A program made the translations under genes and the position numbers. Below are positions 6,086-8,418 of a stretch of 8,418 nt of DNA, piece by piece (the stretch's first letter is position 1; the number at the start of each line of letters is the position of its first letter). This DNA is from Anaerolineaceae bacterium (GTDB taxonomy: Bacteria > Chloroflexota > Anaerolineae > Anaerolineales > Anaerolineaceae): the NCBI GenBank assembly GCA_003542325.1, contig DPKV01000152.1, positions 1-8,418 on the forward strand, in the 5' to 3' direction. The notes beneath the pieces are model-generated. The model did no database searches, was not told the DNA's origin, and saw only the letters and a list, made by a program, of their open reading frames with translations.

Positions 6086-6106
6086 AGCTTCCGGGAATCA
6101 GAAGCT
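6086..6106 (-). other. Small inverted repeat between yloU and yloV
   Basis: AGCTTC (6086-6091) and GAAGCT (6101-6106) form a 6-bp stem with a 9-nt loop in the yloU-yloV gap, just before the yloU stop codon on the plus-strand coordinate scale. No U-tract follows on the minus strand, so it is not a standard terminator. It could be an RNA processing or stability element, or chance. Confidence 0.25.
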
Positions 6107-6108
6107 GA

Positions 6109-6474
6109 TTAATCCATATTGCTGATCCGTAAACCACGGACGTGAACGTTAATCCGGCGGACGGGAAGCCCGACCGTTTTTTCGACGTTGTATTTTACAC
6201 TATTTACAACACTGCTGGTGATGGTTTTGATACGGGTACCGTATTCCACAATGATATACAGGTCGATGACCAATCCATCATGATCGAATTCCACTTTCAC
6301 GCCGTAGTTTGGATCCTTACCGATCAGTTGTTGGATGCCCTCGATCAGGTTCTTCGGGGCGAGACCGACAACGCCATAGGATTGCAATGTGGACTGGCGT
6401 ACAATGGATGCAATTGCTTCTTTCTGGATCAGGATACTTCCCAATTCATTGTGTTGATTTTCTGATTCAGACAT
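6109..6474 (-). CDS. yloU: Asp23/Gls24 family (DUF322) envelope-stress protein
   Basis: This 121-residue soluble protein has the single-domain Asp23 fold signature: a short acidic N-terminus, then GSILIQKEAIASIVRQSTL (12-30), a VVGLAP turn (35-40), alternating beta/alpha segments with VIDLYIIVEYG (69-79), a helix rich in Val/Asn, and the closing strand RRINVHVRGLRI (106-117). Family members such as S. aureus Asp23 associate with the membrane and affect cell-envelope homeostasis; the YloU subgroup nearly always sits beside yloV, as here. ATG at 6474 follows AAGGTG at about 5 nt. The gene is first in the yloU-yloV unit and divergent from rpmB. Its molecular activity is unknown for the family, so a specific role should not be assumed. 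Confidence 0.94.
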   Translation of the reverse strand: MSESENQHNELGSILIQKEAIASIVRQSTLQSYGVVGLAPKNLIEGIQQLIGKDPNYGVKVEFDHDGLVIDLYIIVEYGTRIKTITSSVVNSVKYNVEKTVGLPVRRINVHVRGLRISNMD

Positions 6475-6491
6475 TTGTCACCTTGACTCGC

Positions 6492-6520
6492 TTGTCGCAT
6501 TATATAGAGTATGGTAAAAT
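6492..6520 (+). promoter_or_regulatory. Candidate rpmB promoter
   Basis: TTGTCG (6492-6497), 17 bp, then TAAAAT (6515-6520) preceded by TGG (extended -10). Transcription would start near 6527, leaving a leader of about 60 nt before rpmB. An alternative TTGACT at 6483-6488 has a better -35 sequence but no -10 at usable spacing. Confidence 0.55.
6499..6504 (-). promoter_or_regulatory. Candidate proximal -10 for yloU-yloV
   Basis: The minus strand has a perfect TATAAT at 6504-6499, which would start transcription near 6492, only about 18 nt before the yloU ATG. The -35 region is poor. It lies inside the spacer of the proposed rpmB promoter, so the two could compete. Confidence 0.35.
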
Positions 6521-6528
6521 AATTCGCT

Positions 6529-6551
6529 GTTTGGATAGAAAGAAACCAAAC
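6529..6551. other. Inverted repeat in the rpmB leader
   Basis: GTTTGG (6529-6534) and CCAAAC (6546-6551) are a perfect 6-bp inverted repeat around 11 A/G-rich bases. It starts at the predicted 5' end of the rpmB transcript and also lies between the two proposed leftward promoters. It could be a 5' hairpin stabilising the mRNA or a protein-binding site. The stem is weak (half A-T). Confidence 0.35.
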
Positions 6552-6557
6552 CAAGTA

Positions 6558-6585
6558 ATTATAACGTAAAGATGTGAAAGGACAA
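6558..6585 (-). promoter_or_regulatory. Candidate distal promoter for yloU-yloV
   Basis: The minus strand reads TTGTCC (6585-6580), 16 bp, then a perfect TATAAT (6563-6558), giving a start near 6551. It is the best complete promoter match for the leftward unit. It overlaps the rpmB Shine-Dalgarno region and would place the leftward start inside the rpmB leader, facing the rightward one. Confidence 0.5.
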
Positions 6586-6589
6586 CATC

Positions 6590-6775
6590 ATGGCAGTCTG
6601 TGAGAATTGTGGAAAGAAGACCACCTTCGGTCATAATCGGAGCCACTCCATGCGGGCGACCAACCGGACCTTCAAACCAAACCTGCAATCAGTCTCTGTT
6701 TATGAGAACGGCCGGATGGTTCGCAAGACATTGTGCACTCGCTGCATCCGCACCCTGGTCAAATCCTCTAAATAG
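6590..6775 (+). CDS. rpmB: 50S ribosomal protein L28
   Basis: L28 is a small basic protein of the large ribosomal subunit. The 61-residue product matches the short form typical of monoderm bacteria (E. coli L28 is 78). It keeps four cysteines as two CxxC pairs (C4/C7 and C49/C52), the zinc-binding C+ type. GHNRSHSMRATNRTFKPN (14-31) is the conserved rRNA-contacting core. ATG at 6590 follows GAAAGGA by 7 nt. It is transcribed alone, rightward, divergent from yloU and convergent with rpe, the same relative position as in B. subtilis. It ends at its own terminator. Confidence 0.98.
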   Translation: MAVCENCGKKTTFGHNRSHSMRATNRTFKPNLQSVSVYENGRMVRKTLCTRCIRTLVKSSK

Positions 6776-6800
6776 GCTTAACACAAGATTGGTGCATTAG

Positions 6801-6830
6801 TCGCGGCAAATGGGCTGCGATTTTTGCTTT
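6801..6830 (+). terminator. Rho-independent terminator after rpmB
   Basis: TCGCGGC (6801-6807) pairs with GCTGCGA (6814-6820), with one G-U wobble and a 6-nt loop, followed by TTTTTGCTTT. It lies 25 bp past the rpmB stop. On the minus strand the stem is not followed by a T-tract, so it should not work efficiently for rpe. Confidence 0.85.
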
Positions 6831-6836
6831 AAGGCC

Positions 6837-7499
6837 TTATTTTTCCAGGGCGTCCCACAAAGCTTTTATCCCTGCTGAGATGCCGTCTTTGTGCCCGAAA
6901 ATTGCGGAGCCGGCCACGAAATTTGTGGCGCCGGCTTCATAACACGTCCGGATCGTCTCGCTGCTGATTCCGCCATCCACCTGGATCATCGCTGCTGAGC
7001 CGGTTGTATCAAGCAGGGCTCTTGTCCGCCGGATTTTATCCACCATGGTTTCAATGAAGGTTTGTCCGCCAAAGCCTGGGTTGACGGTCATCAACAGGAT
7101 CAGGTCAAAATCCAGTGTCAATTCCCGAAGGAAGGTCACCGGTGTTCCGGGGTTGATCACGAGACCGGGGGAAACGCCCATCTCACGCAGGGTTTGCAGA
7201 GTCCGCTGGATGTGGGGGCAGGTTTCAAAATGGACGGTGATATGGTCCGCACCGGCATCCGCGAAAGCCTGCAGGTGGCGTTCGGGATTGACGATCATCA
7301 AATGGACGTCAATTGGCAGGTCCGTCATCTTGCGAACGGTTTTAACCATATCCGGGCCAAAGGTGATATTGGGGACAAAACTGCCGTCCATCACATCCAC
7401 GTGGATCCAGTCCGCGCCGGCATCCACAACCTGTCGGATCTGATCACCCAGTTGACTGAGGTCGGCTGCAAGAATGGAGGGGGCAATAATTGTTGACAT
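6837..7499 (-). CDS. rpe: Ribulose-phosphate 3-epimerase
   Basis: Rpe interconverts D-ribulose 5-phosphate and D-xylulose 5-phosphate in the pentose phosphate pathway. It is a TIM barrel with one divalent metal. At 220 residues it is full family length. Visible signatures (numbered from the first of two Met codons) are APSILAAD (7-14), HVDVMDGSFVPNITFG (34-49) with metal ligands His34 and Asp36, DVHLMI (65-70) with His67, MTVNPGFGGQ (138-147) as the flexible phosphate-gate loop, and QVDGGI (174-179) with Asp176. Two ATGs are adjacent (7502 and 7499); the second is chosen because AAGGA is 5 nt from it but only 2 nt from the first. It begins 31 bp after the kinase stop with no obvious promoter, so the two are probably cotranscribed. 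No U-tract terminator is visible after it. Confidence 0.97.
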   Translation of the reverse strand: MSTIIAPSILAADLSQLGDQIRQVVDAGADWIHVDVMDGSFVPNITFGPDMVKTVRKMTDLPIDVHLMIVNPERHLQAFADAGADHITVHFETCPHIQRTLQTLREMGVSPGLVINPGTPVTFLRELTLDFDLILLMTVNPGFGGQTFIETMVDKIRRTRALLDTTGSAAMIQVDGGISSETIRTCYEAGATNFVAGSAIFGHKDGISAGIKALWDALEK

Positions 7500-7504
7500 C
7501 ATAT

Positions 7505-7509
7505 TCCTT
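7505..7509 (-). promoter_or_regulatory. Ribosome binding site deciding the rpe start
   Basis: AAGGA lies 2 nt before the first ATG (7502) and 5 nt before the second (7499). The second has workable spacing, so translation more likely starts with MSTIIAPS. Confidence 0.55.
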
Positions 7510-7530
7510 AATTGTACTAATCAATCCGTG

Positions 7531-8418
7531 TTATGGACGGAATGAAAGATAGATAAAAAGCCAGAATGGGATCAACCCCAGAACGGCAGTAAAAGCCAGC
7601 AAGCCCAAACCCCAGGTCGCCCAATCGATCCCTGGATTGGGTTTTGTATCATCTTCCTCTGGTTCGTCGTATGAATCAGGGTATTGTGGGAATGCGTCCG
7701 GGCCAATCGGGGGTTCAGAGAATTCCAGATGAGAAGAGGGTTTCGCATTACCGGTTTGAGGGAGGACGATGGGGCCTGTTTTATCCTGGTTGAGATGACC
7801 GAAAGAAAGCAACACCCGACCGAGCTGGTCCGCAGTCCGGTAGCGCGCAGAAGGCTCCTTGGATAGCACTTTCAGGGTGATCTCTTCCAAAGACTCCGGG
7901 ATCGTCGGATTTAGCCGGCGTGGCGGCAGGGGGATTTCATCCCGGTGCATTCTGGCAAGCTCTGTTGAATCTTTGGACTCAAAGGGTACCCGCCCGGTGA
8001 GCATTTCATACAGGATCACACCCAGGGAATAGACATCAGAAGCGGGTGAGGGAGCGGCGCCGGCTGCCTGTTCCGGTGAGAAATAATGAGGTGACCCCCA
8101 GACGATCTCACTTCTTTCTTCGGGGTGGATGGTGGCCAGGGCGCGGGCGATCCCAAAATCGGTGACCTTAAGGCGGAAATCCCTGGAAACCAGCATGTTA
8201 TGCGGCTTGACATCGCAATGGACCAGCCCAGCCCTATGTGCGTAGCCAATTCCTGCGCAGGCCTGGACCATGAGGCCAACCGTATCCTCAATACTGAATT
8301 GGCCTTTTTGGCGGATCAATGATTTCAGGTCTGTGCCATCAATGTATTCGATCACAATAAAGACCTGGTCTTCATCCAGACCGAAATCGTGGACGGTGAC
8401 AATGTTGGGGTGGGAGAG
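7531..8418 (-). CDS. Membrane-anchored Ser/Thr protein kinase, 5' end outside the window
   Basis: The frame is open to the right edge (295 residues seen). The visible part starts at LSHPNIVTVHDFG, the end of the kinase N-lobe, so the glycine loop and ATP lysine are outside. The C-lobe is intact: catalytic loop HCDVKPHN (67-74), DFG (87-89), SPEQ (114-117, the bacterial APE equivalent) and SDVYSLGVILYEMLTG. It is a PknB/PrkC-type kinase. The catalytic motif is HCD rather than HRD, and the activation segment lacks the TxT pair typical of PknB. After the kinase come about 60 Pro/acidic residues, then a single hydrophobic span (about 268-291) four residues from the end, so the kinase is cytoplasmic and tail-anchored. 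There are no PASTA repeats, unlike PrkC, which occupies this spot beside rpe in Firmicutes. Substrates are unknown; cotranscription with rpe is likely. Confidence 0.94.
   Translation of the reverse strand, partial: LSHPNIVTVHDFGLDEDQVFIVIEYIDGTDLKSLIRQKGQFSIEDTVGLMVQACAGIGYAHRAGLVHCDVKPHNMLVSRDFRLKVTDFGIARALATIHPEERSEIVWGSPHYFSPEQAAGAAPSPASDVYSLGVILYEMLTGRVPFESKDSTELARMHRDEIPLPPRRLNPTIPESLEEITLKVLSKEPSARYRTADQLGRVLLSFGHLNQDKTGPIVLPQTGNAKPSSHLEFSEPPIGPDAFPQYPDSYDEPEEDDTKPNPGIDWATWGLGLLAFTAVLGLIPFWLFIYLSFRP

Noticed and set aside
6142..6465. 107-codon plus-strand open frame antisense to yloU
   Set aside because: Shadow of the conserved Asp23-family gene.
8016..8291. Frameshift in the kinase gene suggested by other open frames
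   Set aside because: The main frame is continuous from the right edge through all C-lobe motifs to the terminal membrane span.

Overview
The window reads as a chromosomal housekeeping segment from a monoderm-type bacterium. The best guess is a member of the Chloroflexota (Anaerolineae-like). The clues are a RecG with a long lineage-type N-terminal extension, a zinc-type (four-cysteine) short L28, a SepIVA/DivIVA-like coiled-coil gene next to coaD, an Asp23 + DAK-kinase (yloU-yloV) pair beside rpmB, and about half G+C. The taxonomic call is inference; no rRNA or other phylogenetic marker was available to test it.

Layout, left to right. Bases 1-555 hold no convincing gene. They form a patchwork of short repeats (two degenerate heptanucleotide arrays, a 21-bp direct repeat, a 29-bp tandem repeat and a piece resembling a dispersed palindromic repeat) and end with a rho-independent terminator for the leftward genes. 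Bases 556-4151 carry a leftward cluster: recG (helicase for replication-fork remodelling), coaD (fourth step of coenzyme A synthesis, 1 nt after recG) and a coiled-coil DivIVA/SepIVA-like gene. A 217-bp gap (4152-4368) contains a candidate recG promoter, a 15-bp tandem repeat and a strong terminator for the next leftward unit. Bases 4369-6474 carry yloU (Asp23 family) and yloV (FakA-like DhaL/DAK kinase), both leftward. rpmB (L28) is transcribed rightward from 6590, so 6475-6589 is a divergent promoter region, apparently with overlapping promoters. rpmB ends in its own terminator and converges on rpe (leftward, 6837-7499). rpe follows the 3' part of a membrane-anchored Ser/Thr protein kinase that runs off the right edge.

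The order kinase - rpe - rpmB - yloU - yloV - recG is recognisably the Firmicutes prkC-rpe-rpmB-yloU-yloV-recG neighbourhood, with several genes missing (rsgA, thiN, sdaAA/AB). recG-coaD is the widespread recG-rsmD-coaD cluster without rsmD. The kinase sits where PrkC would but has no PASTA domains: it ends just after a single C-terminal membrane span.

I do not see a defence system, CRISPR array, prophage or clearly new multi-gene system. The points most worth a second look are the repeat patchwork at the left edge, the SepIVA-like gene outside the actinobacteria, the tail-anchored HCD-type kinase, the altered zinc-site position in the FakA-like protein and the nested divergent promoters at rpmB.
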